From NCBI GenBank assembly GCA_014773175.1, contig VXCM01000938.1, forward strand, positions 46,720 through 110,719: a stretch of DNA of 64,000 nt, written 5' to 3'. The stretch comes from Lucifuga dentata. Taxonomy: Eukaryota > Chordata > Actinopteri > Ophidiiformes > Bythitidae. The notes below the pieces were generated by a model that saw nothing but the letters and a program-made list of their open reading frames with translations, did no database searches and had not been told where the DNA came from. Shown here in pieces: positions 14,564 to 28,590 of this stretch. The position numbers and the translations under genes are program-made. Position 1 is the first letter of the stretch. Every line of letters begins with the position of its first letter.

Positions 14564-17500
14564 CACACATTCCCCTCCTCTCCCTCACACTCATGCACTG
14601 TTCGGTAGTTGAGTTATCACCAGTCTACTTAATGCTTCTGTCACCAGAAGTCTACAGCTGCAGCTCAGCACAGAGGATTTACTGAACAGGAGTTCTCAAA
14701 CACGTATGCGTTTAGGCACCGGTTTATTCAGGCACATATACAGTTTAATAGCGGTGGGCAATATACGTAACCTTAAAATAATATCAGGACATCTCCATGT
14801 CTCTAATCTTTCGCGATAATGATAAAAATGTCACTGAATAATGTTTTACTGATGGTTGGAGAAATGAACAATACCGCAAAATTGAGTAAAGATGAAACTG
14901 TAAAGATAAAAAGTAAAATAAAAAAATAACTAAATCCTGTAGTATTTTTAATAATTAGTCAAATTAGCAGTGTTGTTGTTAGTAGCCATGTTTCTAAACC
15001 GTCTCCAAACAACAGAGGTGGCTCCTTGTTTTAGGAACTAATTCATCAGGCACTGACCTGTTACTTTTGGACATGATTTAGTTTCTTCTCCTTCTGCATG
15101 CTACTTCATCATGTTGCAATATCGTTACTATCATGGTATGCCAAATTTTTATTATATGTATGTAAAAAAAAAAAAAGAATTGGCTAGTATTATCATGAAA
15201 GACATGATATGGCATGGCCTACACTTCATCTGTACTCTGATTAAAAGACCATATTGGCCATTTTGCATGTTTGAGCCTAATATACTCAATTTTCACACAC
15301 GTAATGTTACAATCATTCCCCAAAACATACTACTGGAATGGTGAATAAAAAAAATTTCCTACCTTCCAGACCGCCACTGGTTTCAATTCATTCTGGTACG
15401 CTATTAAAATCAACTTGTTGATACTTGAAACGTTCTTGGGATAGATAATCCATCATCATGAATAAGACTTGTATTCAGGTTTTTTTCAAAGTTATGTAAT
15501 TTTATCATTTAAGCACAATAAAAAGCGCGGAGTGATCTGAAATTCTTCCTGTTGTCAGTTCTTCACTACAGCACTTGAATGCACCACTAGGAAGCATTTT
15601 CAGATCACTNCTTCCTGTTGTCAGTTCTTCACTACAGCACTTGAATGCACCACTAGGAAGCATTTTCAGATCACTGTTTATAGGTAATCATAGAGATTTG
15701 AATCAAATATTATAAGCGTACAAATATAAAAATTATTCCAGGGGTGCTTGGTGTGTGTGTGTGTGTGTGTTTATGTGTTTATCAGCAGCACATTTCAATA
15801 CACATTGCTGTGCGTACTTCTTCTCTTTTTATCTCTTTTTTTCTAAACTCACTTGCAAGAACAAATGCACAGACACACAGACGTGCACACTTACACAGAA
15901 AAATCTACAGACAGGTAAAGGTCACGTCTAATATCCCTCACACACTCATAGCAGTTGTTTTTGATACGAGCACGCTGTAATTACCTGGTGGGTCACGAAC
16001 CCCATGCTGTGTGTGTGTGATCACGTAAGACGTGAGTCTGAGGAGCACGCAGAGATGTACAGATGAACATGCTCACTAACTCACACACACACAAAGAAAC
16101 AACATGGGTGCCACAACTCATTTCATGTGTGCAAGTGTGTGTGTGTGTATGTGTGTGTGTTTGCACCTGCATGTTTGTGCAGTTGCAGATGTTTTCATTC
16201 CTGTTTTACCTTATGTCCTTTTCTTTATCCTCTCCTCTGCCTCTTGTCTTCCTTGACTGCCTCTTTTACCTCCACTCCCTCTATCCTCCTTCACTCCCTC
16301 CCTCTTTCTCTTCCAATATTCCTCCTTCCTTCTCTTGCTAACCTCTCCTCTCTCATTCTCCCTCTCCCTCCCTTTACAGAAGGTCAGGACAAGCAGAGAA
16401 TCATGTGATAGTTTCCCTCAGTACTCAGGCTCTGAAAGCCTCCACCACTCAGTGGAAACTTTCACACTAAAACACTGCGTCCTTTTAACCAGAGAGACAT
16501 TCTGAAAACATCTCTGCTTCTGTGTAATTTAGGGCCTGTGAAATATAGGGGATCAACAAAACATTGGGAAATAATGGCGCTGATGTAACTGGAATTTGTG
16601 TTGTTCGTGTCTGTTCTTCCTCCACCAGCAGCAGAAGGAAGCAGGATTATTCTTCTCTGGAATGTTGCATCATCTAAATTTAGAGCCTCAGTTTCCGTTC
16701 TTCCTTCTCCTCCCCTCCCATTCCTCCTGTCCTGCTCCTCCTTCTCTGCCTCCTTGCAGATGAGACTGAAATAGCCGATGTTGTGTCTTCAGACTCACCT
16801 GGGAATACGAGCCCTAAACGTTCCTGTTGTTCTCCACCTCTCTGTACTGAGCACAGAAGCAGACTTTGCGACGGCGTCATATTCACGGGTTTCTGCGTTG
16901 CATTAGCCTGACTTCTTAATTCCTGAGTGCATCTTTTCTAAAACTGCATTGACTCAATCCAGCCTGTTTTAAGAAAAGAAATGTGACACTTTGGATTTCA
17001 ACTTTGGATTTTAAGCTTTAAATCTGGTTCCAAAGTTTCCATAACAAATTTCAAAAAGGCGTCATCATGGTCATCATATGTGATAATCGTTTTTGGGTCC
17101 AGACACTAGAAATGTTCACCTCACAGGCCACCTGAGGGAGCATCTTTATGGCATGTCTTCCAAATATCTTTCCCATGATTTCAAAGAATTATCTTTTTTT
17201 TTTCTTTTTTTTTTTTTNTTTTTTTTTTTTCTTCCAGAGCAGCAAGGCAAGATTCGTAGAGTGGATCACAATGCCTGTAAATAATATGACTATCACTTTT
17301 GTTCCAAAAAAACCCCAATTTTCACAATCTCCCAATAACGCAAAACTGGTGCTCTCAAATTTATCATTTGGGTTTTTAAAAAGTTCCACTTTCACTGGTC
17401 AAAACTTCAGACTACACCAAAACAGAGAAACTGATAAATTCTTAAATTTATTTCTATTAATAGCCTACGATTTTCAGAAGTGATTAAAAGATTATTGTCC

Positions 17501-20500
17501 ACAGTTTCATTACCTGGTACATACAGTATGTATCCGTGTAACTTTTGGAAAGAAAAGTGAATTTTTCTTTCCTTTCATCTTGTCATGCAAGAATTTGCAT
17601 CTGTTTGGAGATTTTACCATTTTAATAATTAATGGAGCATTAAGTGGTCTGACGTACAGTATTGACCTTTACAAGTACATAGTGGAAATTGCAATAGCAG
17701 ATTTCTGACACCCCCCACCCAATTTTATTCCTCCTTTGCCTTTATCCCTTTATTGCTTTTTGGTTTAATTTCTTTTAACTGAAATGTGATAATGTGGGTT
17801 TCTGGTTTCAGAGTTCACCAGCTGGGCAGTGGTTTTTAAGTCAGACATAACATCTGGTAATCATTGAGTCATGTGTCATGATCAGCGTCCTTGTCACTGC
17901 AAAGATATGATTCATTTGTAAAATGAAGCAAAAAAAAAAAAAAATCATCTGTTTTATGATTTTTTTAACTGTGTAGATGAGATGTGTATGATGACAAAAA
18001 TGGATAACATAGCAGTGTTGGCAGCTGACAGAGCCTGTAATCTGCTTCGGTGCATCAGTGGCTTAAAGGACCATACCAGCCATTTTGCATGTTTGAGCCT
18101 AATATATTCAATTTTCATACACATAANTTAAAGGACCATACCAGCCATTTTGCATGTTTGAGCCTAATATATTCAATTTTCATACACATAAGGCTACTGA
18201 CAACGATTTCCCAAAGGATAAAACCATATTTCAACTTTCCTGATATTTTGCCAAATCTCTTAATCTTTCAAAATCAAATATACAAACGATACACTCACCT
18301 TAAAAAGCGATGTTTCACCTGCTAATAGTTACACAGCCTTATGAAATCACGGCCCCAGATTCATAAAAAATGGCGATACAGACAGTAACTTTGCCTTAAT
18401 ATGTGCCGTGATGATCGAAGCACATTCATAAACTTTTCCTACGATAATCAGCACACCGTCTTTACCTGAAGGTAGCGTTGCTGGGGNGGGGGGGGGGGGG
18501 CAGGTAAAAGTCAATGAAAATCAACATGTTAATGAGCTGCTGCATATTTATCAGCCACCATTTATCCTGATTATTCTGGTTTTAAAGCGATATTTAACAG
18601 AATGCCTGAACGTGTCTCAGATCAGATCAAAGCTCACCATTTAAAAACTGACTGATCAGCTGAGTGACTTTATCTATCAAAGTTATTGATCACACACACG
18701 TGAGGCAAATAAATTTTTAAACATCACCCATATTTCATACCGCTGAAATTTACCACCGGACTGAAGCAGCTCTTATTTTTTGCATGTTGGTTTATTTTAT
18801 GAATACTACCACAACACGCAAATAAGGAAATATCTCAGTAATGCCCCTTTCAAGGCAAACAGTAAAATATGTCGCTAACAGGCATTTATGAATGAGCAAG
18901 CATAGCAATGAGGTAAAACATGCGCTAGGGTTCATGAATCTGGGCCACAGTCTTTTAAATTTTTGATAAACACAGGTCTTCTTTTGGGACTATATTCCCC
19001 AGTGGAGACATACATTCACTCCACGCNGATAAACACAGGTCTTCTTTTGGGACTATATTCCCCAGTGGAGACATACATTCACTCCACGCTTTTGACTGCA
19101 CTTAAATACTAAAATTACTTATTATATATTACTTGTTCATGATGGATTACCTATCCCAAGAATGTTTCAAGTACCAACAAGTTGATTTTAATAGCGTACC
19201 AGAATGAACTGAAACCAATCGTGGTCTGGAAGGGAGGAAAAAAAAATTTTTTTAATTCACTGTTCGAGTAGTATGCTTTGGGAAATGATTGTCAGTAACA
19301 TTATATGTATTAAAATTGAATATATTCGGCTCATGCAAAATGGCCGGTATGGTCCTTTAATGTCAAAACATGACATGCTTTTGTTTTCTGTTATGTATGA
19401 AGTACATGTAAAACCTTAAGACATGTTCTGGATTTTCTCGCTATATTTTCTTCCATATCATGTTTATTTGTTATGTACGATTTGTGTGTATCTGTGTGCA
19501 CGCATGTACATGTTACAACCTATCAACGAACCTCCTCTCCTGTAGCCATGACCACTGATTCATGCCTCAGTCCTAATGGTCAAATCATTAGCATTATTTA
19601 GCCCTCAGGCTGTTGGTGCGTCTTTCTCCACGTTTGTCCACAGAAGGTGCATATGTGATAGATGTGTGTCTCCATGTACTGTAAGCGTCTTTACACTCAA
19701 ACGCTTCGATGTGCGTATGTGTGTGTTTCCAATCGTCCTCGAGCTGTTCTAAGTATTGATCTCCATATGGTCAATAAGCAAGGCTAACAATGCAACAATA
19801 TGCCACTCTCGCCAACCCCTAATCAATCTCAGCAGACATAGCACAAATGGCCGTCTCTGCTCTCTGAGAGGGCTCAACGCATTAGCGCACCTCAGCTAGC
19901 CAGCGCTAACGAGCACCTGCAGGTGTCAAAGGCATGACGGTGAGCCAGGATCAGTCGACAGGTAAACGTTGTTAGAGCAAGGGATTGTCTTGTAAAAGGT
20001 GATGAAAAAATTGGTATCCCATTGCCTTCCAAGAGTGAAGAGGCTGTGCTCACATACAGTATCCACACACACACACACACACACACACACTTGAACTTAT
20101 ACATGTGTACACTTGTATTGGTAACTGCCTCATCATTGGTTTTCTATGGTGGAGGGGCCGTGTGGTCATTGATTTCTCTGCAGTAGAAAGTAGAGGCATA
20201 ACATTCGTCTCCCAGGACAAACAGAGAGAGAGAGAGAGAGAGAGAGGAATGTGGAATTTATCAATACATTAAGTCAATATCTAGGATATCTCATCTGTCC
20301 AAAGGAGCATCCATTTCTGTCAGAGGATAGAAGGAAGGATAGAAAGTACAAGATGAGAAATTAGATTCAGGGATATCCCTCCTTCCTTCCTTCCTTCCTT
20401 CCTCCCTTCTTTCCTTCCTCCCTTTCACACTTTGTTCATCTCTTCCCGCCCTCCTGAGGCTGAATCAGAGGAGAAACAGAGTTAGAGAGAGAGAGAGAGA

Positions 20501-20639
20501 GATGTTATAGGTCGCTGGTAGCATTACCTTCACTGCTGGTCCCCATAGATTTCCCCATCACTCACTAACACCAGTACAGCACAGTTAAACACTTACACGC
20601 TTAGTCAGTCATTCACTGCACTCTTTTGCTCCCTCCCCT

Positions 20640-20674
<35 letters not shown>

Positions 20675-23600
20675 CCTCTGAATGTTTGAGGTCTAAATCC
20701 CTCCATACTCAGCGACTTAACCCCTCTCTTTCATTTCGCCTTTTCTCTCGTGCTTGGATCTACCAATAACTATTAGCGTGCGTGCGTGTGTGTGTGTGTG
20801 AGTGTGTGAGAGAGATTGTCAATGCTTTGCGGAGTGCCACGTTCCTGGCACGTGGCACTCCTTGCTGCCAGAGCGAAATGCAGGACTTGTAAATGCCCTC
20901 AATGTCGGCAGAAACACACGGACACACAGACACACTTCCTTTTTTTCCCTGTTTTAACACACAGTTTCTCATTGTTACACACATTCACACAAGTCCATTT
21001 TTGTACAAAGGTACTATAATGACGGCTCAATATGGTTTCAAATTTGGATAATAATATTTTAGAGCAAAATAGCGATTTTGGTATTTTTACAGCTGCATAG
21101 CTTTTATATGGACTCAGTCGTTTTTAACAGCTTTCTCAGCACGTACAGCAGCTATCTTTGGCTGTCTTTTGTGATATGGTATGTTATTTCTTTAACCCTC
21201 TCATATGGTAGCTACTGTATGTTTATTGCGTAGCAGCTCTAAATCACCTCTCACCCACTTCTTCAATTTCCTTTACCATTGACAGCTTGGGTTCCAACTA
21301 AATACTATAAACTCTTTAAAATACATGAAAAAAAAAGATTGAAGTTACTGTCAACTACTGTTACGCATTATAGATGCTGTGGTAATTAGATTTCATTTTG
21401 TTTACAACATTTATTTTAATGAATGTGTCTCCTGTGTCCACACATTCTATGTGGTGTTTTTAGGGAAGGAAAAGCTAATGACATGCAACAAGTCTTCCTG
21501 TCCGGACCAGATTTAAAAAATGGATGTAAAGATTACAGGGCCACATGGACACTCTGTCATTTTCATTCTTTCATTGTAATTCATTGTAATATTGAGTTGT
21601 GTAATAATACACAGATGCTTTATCTACGATCAGTATATTTACGTTTGGGCTGAGAAAATTACTGCGTTAATTTTCACGATTAATGTGGACTGTTTAACGC
21701 ATTTAAAACAATGAACACTGTTAATGCATCCGTTTTTTCATGATTCTACTTTTCACCTTCTTTCCCCCACTTCCTGTGGCTAACATTGTGTCTCACACTA
21801 ATTATGGAGAAGGAAAAAGATAAGACTTTTAGATTGAAAATTCTACTTTAAAAAGTTAGCGGATGGCTCTTGTTGAAACCACACCAGCTCAGTCGCTCAC
21901 CAGTGTTTCGTTTTAACTGAGATGTGGCTTTATTCATCAAAAACATATAAACAACAAAAATAAAAAATAACTTAACAGCCTTTTAGCCTCACTTTAGCTT
22001 TACTGTGTTGCAGTGTCGGCTCTCCGTGGCTGCGGCTAACATTAACTAAGACGACACAAACAGGACTCAGTCTTTTCAGAATAAGACAAACTTCCCCTTG
22101 AACAAAGTCATATATTTTCAGAATAAGATGATTTCCCGTACAACAAGAACATGTCGACCTTGGCATGCCAGCTTGTGGCTGAAGCCATGAATAACATGCA
22201 AACATCTTTTAACTTATCAAACCAAGGTAGTTTCTTCTCCAAACTCAATAAAAGCATATAAATAAAAAAGTGTTACAACTGTATTGAGGTTTGAATGCAG
22301 AATGGATGTGAGTGTGGATGGAACAGCTCCTCGATGCTTAAGTTAAATTTTTCCTTGGAGACCAATAAAGTTGACTTTGACCTTGAAAAGTGTTAATTAA
22401 TCCAAAAGAAAGTATATTATGTAAATAAGTGTAATGAATCCATTACAAAATACAGTTACTAGTTTAAGATAAAATAAATCAAATCAATTCAGTTGTAGGC
22501 TCCCTCATTTCTGACAAACTAAAGAAACAGTTCAATAAGCATATAAAACAGGGATTTTAAACAGAGAAATACTACATTAATTTGGTGATTCAATGCATAA
22601 TGATTACAAGTTTACAATTTTCTGCGATTAATCGCAATTAGTTACAGAAATCTGTGCAATTAGTTAATTTATTTTAATTGATTCACAGCCATAATTTTTT
22701 ATATTATCATCAAGAATAATTGCACTCAGTGGTTCAGCACATCTCCACCTACTACACAGTTTGAGAAATGCCAATTCAGCATCCTTTTGATGCAGGGTGA
22801 AAATTTCATCACTGCATGGCAGACAAGGCTTTTAACCTGTTTTCCAGCTGCATGATACTGTGTCAGTTAATTCATTCTAATAAATTAGTAAATCATTTGA
22901 TTTATTTACTAATTCGTTCAAACATTTACTAACCATTAATATATTATAAATGAATTAGTAAATGTTATAAATGTTATAATATAATCGTTTGAACAAATTG
23001 ATTAAATCGTTTAGAAAATTAAATCCAAAATAGTTTTATTTCTGCAAGCGTGTTTTTGTGGCCTTTATATTGAAACATATTATAATCTCAAAATCTTGGT
23101 CTGAGCACAAAATATTGATTTATACTGATTTCAATGATTGTGTTTACATGATGTTTAAAACGAAAACAAAAAAGCAACAGAATCAAATATTTAAAATGCA
23201 TGTAAACTAGGGCTGTGAATCGATTAAAAAAAAATCAAGTAGTTAATTGCACAGATTTCTGTGAATTAATCGTGATTAATCCAGGCTTTTTTAACCTGTT
23301 TTCCAGCTGCATGATACTACTGTTTCAATGATGTTGAAATAATGGCAAAGATCATTCGATCCATCGTCTTACAATTGACGTAAGCATTCTGTGCATGCAT
23401 TTCCTAACTACCATTCTTCCTCTTGTAAACCCTTGTATGTATATTCAGAAAATGGCAGAATCCTATTATTCCATCCACATCTGCATATTTGCCTTCATCA
23501 TAGTACAGGCAGTAAAATTACAGTATATTGTGCATGTAAGTGGTTGGACCAGAAGAGAGTAGCACAACATCATTGTTCGAAAAACTTTTTTTGCATCTTC

Positions 23601-24137
23601 TTTTTTAATGCGCCAATTTTTGTTTTTTTTTCTTTTCTTTTTTTTTTACCTCTGTCAAGCGTGAAAAATGTTTGAGGTATTTCTGACATTTCCACTCAGA
23701 TTTTTAATGTGCAAATTCAAAATATGGATAAAAATAGGCAAAGCAAACATGCATATTGATGCTACAACACACACTGAGCAATGAGTGACACCTGGGTGTG
23801 CCATGAGTGGGGTTTCAGTATAAGGTTTTAATCAGTAATAGTGGCTCATTTAGAAGTTTAATATTAACATTTCATTTTGACGCCATGTTTCGAAAGATAC
23901 CATTGGTGAATCTCAGTATGTTTTTTATTTTATGTACTCACATGCTCACTATCTCTGTCTTTAATGAGTCGTACTTATTAATTTACAATCAGTTTTTCAA
24001 GTTCAGGTTCTCTAATTGACTTGCTGGTGTCTGTATTATCTGCAGTGCTAAGAGCCTAAATGAGGCTTTTTAATTGTTAGTTTATGTAAAAGCTGCTCGA
24101 TGCATCAGCAAACAAACGTCACACGTTTGTCCCAAAA

Positions 24138-24171
<34 letters not shown>

Positions 24172-24198
24172 GATGANCGTCACACGTTTGTCCCAAAA

Positions 24199-24229
<31 letters not shown>

Positions 24230-24862
24230 AGATGAAGTGTTTCAGACAGCTTCAGACCCCTGCCTTCCTTCTCCTCAGTCCTCCCTTCTCTTCTGCTTTC
24301 TTCCACTCTCTCCTTCTATCTTCCATCTCCCTTCAGTCCATGCCTCCCTCCATCCACCTCCATCACTGCCTCCCTTCTCCTCTCCCAGCTCGTCTCTCCC
24401 TCTGTTTTTTTTTTTTTCNCCTCCATCCCTCTCTCCCACCCGGTCCATTGGTGTTGTGTGAATCCTTTGGTAAACGTCTGCTGCCTTGCAGAGCTTGTCA
24501 GTAAAGCCAGTGCTAATTAGCAGAATCACAGAATAATTAGTTTTTCTTCTTGTCGTTTAAATCCCCCANCACCCCGCCCTCCTCTCCTCTCCTCCCACCT
24601 TGCCTTAGATTTGCTTCTGTCAACAGTCAACACTGTCACAAGCTAAAGGGCGTTTCAGCATTCCTCCATGCTCTTCCACGCTCTTGCTCGCTGAACTGTA
24701 ATACGCTTTCACTTGAGTAGAATTTTTGAATGTGGTACCTGAGATGTTTGTGGTTTCTCATCGCGGTGTTACCACGTTTATTTAGTTAATGGTTCTTTGT
24801 ATCTGTTTCTCCCTCCATGACTCTGAATGTCTCATTACGTCTCTTTCTTCCTCATCTCCCAG

Positions 24863-24921
<59 letters not shown>

Positions 24922-25120
24922 CTCTCTCTCTCTGCATCTCACCATCCCCAGTGTCTCCTCTCTACATCTGTCTCCTCTCTCCTTCTCTCCTCATGGAGTG
25001 CTATCCCACCCACGTCTTTTTCTCTGTTGAGGTTTCTCTTGCCGTTGTTGACTTAAACACATGGTCGAGCTTGTTTTCTCGCTACGTGCCTTCCTCCCAC
25101 TCTCCTTCCATCATCCCCTC

Positions 25121-25165
<45 letters not shown>

Positions 25166-26548
25166 GGAGTCCCTTTCTCTCCCTCTCCTTCTCTCTTTTG
25201 CTCTGATTTGTCCCTATAGCCAGTGTTTGTTTACACATCTATTTTCCCCCCAGGTTTACTGACAGTCCACTCCTTCAGAAACGATTTCCCCTATACATCC
25301 CCCCCTCCCCCCGNCCCCCCGCTTCTTCTCTTCATCTCCTCAGGGTGACTGTTTGCTCCCCTCCTTTATCAACAGCTTTCCTTCCATCTCTCCCTGTGTC
25401 ATTCCTCCACCCACCCTTCATTGCGGTCTCTCCCTCCCTCTTAACCGCTCCGCCATTGCTCTTGTTTTCTGGAAATGATAAGGTGGCAAGAGGAAGGTCT
25501 CTGGTCACAGCCAAGGTAATTGGCTCTTTACGGCTCAGTTTTGTGTGTAGAGCGCTTTGGTTTAGTCAGGTTTAGCAGCCTCACAGCATTGTGTGAGCCA
25601 AACCACCCAATGGTCTGCCTTTGTCTGTACAGGTAGACTTAAAAATACAGTAAAATGTGGAGGTGAATGAGCAGATGGATGCTCTCTGATGAACAAATCT
25701 GTCTGCGATCCATTCATCCTTTGTGCTCCGCTGAATCACAGATACACTTGCACTGTATATGCTGTAATGCTTAACTTTGCAAATTTTTTGACTTTAAATT
25801 AAAAAAAAAAAATCAGCTTATGATGGTTTGATAGCCACACACATTTATGAAATTCTTAATAATTGCCGCAGGGAATTCAGAAACCAGATTAGCAACACCA
25901 TTAGTAGCATAGTGGTCTCTTGTGCCCTGTGTTCTGACTATGGTGCACAGTGGTTCAAAGATTCGATCAAGAAATTTATAACACAAACATTTTTTTAAAA
26001 ATCACTTATATAATCACATAAGTCATAAGTCACCTATTTTTAAAATGTACATACAAAGAAAAATATCTTGTGGAAGCCTGCTGTTTAGTTGGAATCAGCC
26101 TTTGCAAACCTTGAAAGATGTGCCAGCAAGTGAAGTGTGATACCACTGGGCTTATGCTGTTGATTTCAAAGCGTGAAAATACAAACATGGTGTGAAGCGC
26201 CTTGCTTCCAGTGTGCTGGCTCTGTTTTCAATAGACTTTATTGGCATTGTCAGCCAGGACAAGTGCAACTTGAAAAGACAATCAACATTTGTAATAGAAT
26301 ATCAGGATATGAAATATTTCCAACCACAGTAAATGTGCCAGTTAATTTTTTTTTTAACCACCGTAAAGATTCATGTGTTAAAAAAGCTGATTATTGAAAC
26401 TATTTATTCTCGACGGGTTCGATTCAAGACTGTTGGCTTTCAAAGACCTCTATCAGTCACACTGAGTACACACAGAGCAGTATATATATACACAACTACA
26501 GACACACACTCATATAGCCCTTTTGTTCTACCGACCATAGTACACTTT

Positions 26549-26599
<51 letters not shown>

Positions 26600-26895
26600 T
26601 CTCTCTCTGTCCATCTGTTCTGCTGAGTCTTGCAATCAGGAGAGGGTCCATACATCACCTCTTCACCTCCCCTGGGACAGAGCGGTGGAGGAAGGGAGAT
26701 GGGGGTGGCCTGGTGCTTTCTCTCTCTTTCTCACTCTCTCTCTCTCTTTCTCTATGTCAACCCCCCACACCATCAGCAGCAGCTGTTAATGATGATGGCA
26801 AATTGTTTTTCCTGCGCCTGTTTGTGGTTCGCTAGTGATTGGAAGCTCTTTTCTGTCTCTGTGTGTTTGTACGCAAGCGTAGTTCCATCCATATG

Positions 26896-26928
<33 letters not shown>

Positions 26929-27504
26929 GCTGCCAGTTGGATTAGCATTTTAGCTGCATTAAGAAGAGACTGAGACTGACACTTACTTTAATGGAATTTC
27001 CATTTTCTACTTTTAGAGAACGTGGTGTTATCTGATGATGGATCGACACACTCATGGAGAGTCAAACAGAAGGACGAGAGAGTGATAAAGAGACAGAGAG
27101 GGGAAGTGGACAAGTGAGAGACAAGGAAAGTAGTACAGGGGAACAGAGTGTGTGATTGATGAAGGGAGGGGCATCACCAAACAAGCAGAAAGAAGAGACA
27201 GAGACAAACAGAGCAAAATACAGATAATTTTTCATTAAAAAAAAGACACAGTAATGCAATGAAAGTGAGAGGGAGGAGGAAAAGAGAGAGAGACAAAGAG
27301 CGAGAGGGATGAGTAGAATACAATAATGTGATAAAGCAGCTGAGGAATGAAGGTTTTTCTACATTCTGACGCTTTTAGTCCCATTTCTACTTTTTTACGG
27401 CAGATTTCATCATATTACCAAAGGCCATTTCGGCTCTATTGTGGATAATAGGCTGCTGTGGAATTATTGGAGATGCTGGCTTAGATAATGGTCATTTCTC
27501 TCTC

Positions 27505-27546
<42 letters not shown>

Positions 27547-28554
27547 NCCCCCCCCTTTTCACTCTCTCTCAATCTCTATCTCTGTCTTCATATTTCTTCT
27601 TTTTCTCTTCATCTCCCCCTACATTACAGAGGGAAAGGTAAGGCAGAGGAGGTAAAGGAGGAGGAGGAGAGAGATTAATGGCATACAAAGACGGGGAGAG
27701 TCGGGGGCAATGGAGATAGCTTAAGGTGCAGCACGGGGAAAGGCAGTTAAATGTGTAAGACAAAAGGAAGTAAGGATAGGTTGCATGCTGTAGATTTTGT
27801 GTGTAGAGACGCTTGATTTGTGAATCTTTAAGTCTGATACACTAAGCAAATGAGAAAATTGGATATACTTAGTATTATTCATTATTATAATCCTTCTCCA
27901 GAGCAAATAAGCAATCTAAATTATACAGCACATATAATTGTGAAGTGTACACCATGTAAAAAAAAAAAAAAAAAAAAGAAAAATCAGCACTAGCCGGTGG
28001 TTAAATCTCAGTTTCTTAAGCCAGCATATTGGTGGCTATTGATAAAAAGACACAGCCGTGTAAGCTGAGGGTCACTGGTTCAAATCCGCAGATTGGCTGG
28101 GCAATCCATTGACGCAGAGTGAAGGTAAAGCAGGGTGGTACTGAAGGAAATATTTGATAAATGAACTGTTCTATTGAAGTTATTGGTTATATTTGTGCAT
28201 CTTTTCCGTGTGTGTATTTGTAGGTAGCAGCCCTCCCAAAGAGTGCAGCAGAAGCCACATTTCTGAGTATATATAAGCCCATAGCTACACATTACCGGCT
28301 CACGGGAACAGGATAGGACACAAGGAAGGATGAGGGGCAGGCGGAGGGGTGGAGAAATCAAGATGGAGGGAGGGAGAAGAGGATGGAAGCGGAAGGGAGG
28401 ATGGTGTGAAGACGAGAGGAGGAGGGGAAGGGAAAAAGAGGAGTGAAAGGGTGCCTGAAGAAACACAGGAAGGGAGAGGAGGGACTGAGGAGGAATGGCA
28501 GAGGGAAGAAGGGAGCCAATTGCCCTGAGACTCGAGCAGAGAGAGAAAAAAGAA

Positions 28555-28590
<36 letters not shown>

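Noticed and set aside
15611..15675. Tandem duplication of the 79-bp inverted-repeat element
   Set aside because: The second copy starts exactly after the N and has the same length as other gap overlaps, so it is an assembly artefact.
24789..25262. 157-residue open frame rich in LSLSLS
   Set aside because: A product of (TC)n microsatellites in a frame that happens to lack stops.
28077..28087. Possible tRNA gene from a B-box match
   Set aside because: No acceptor stem or cloverleaf pairing is visible; it reads as a SINE head.
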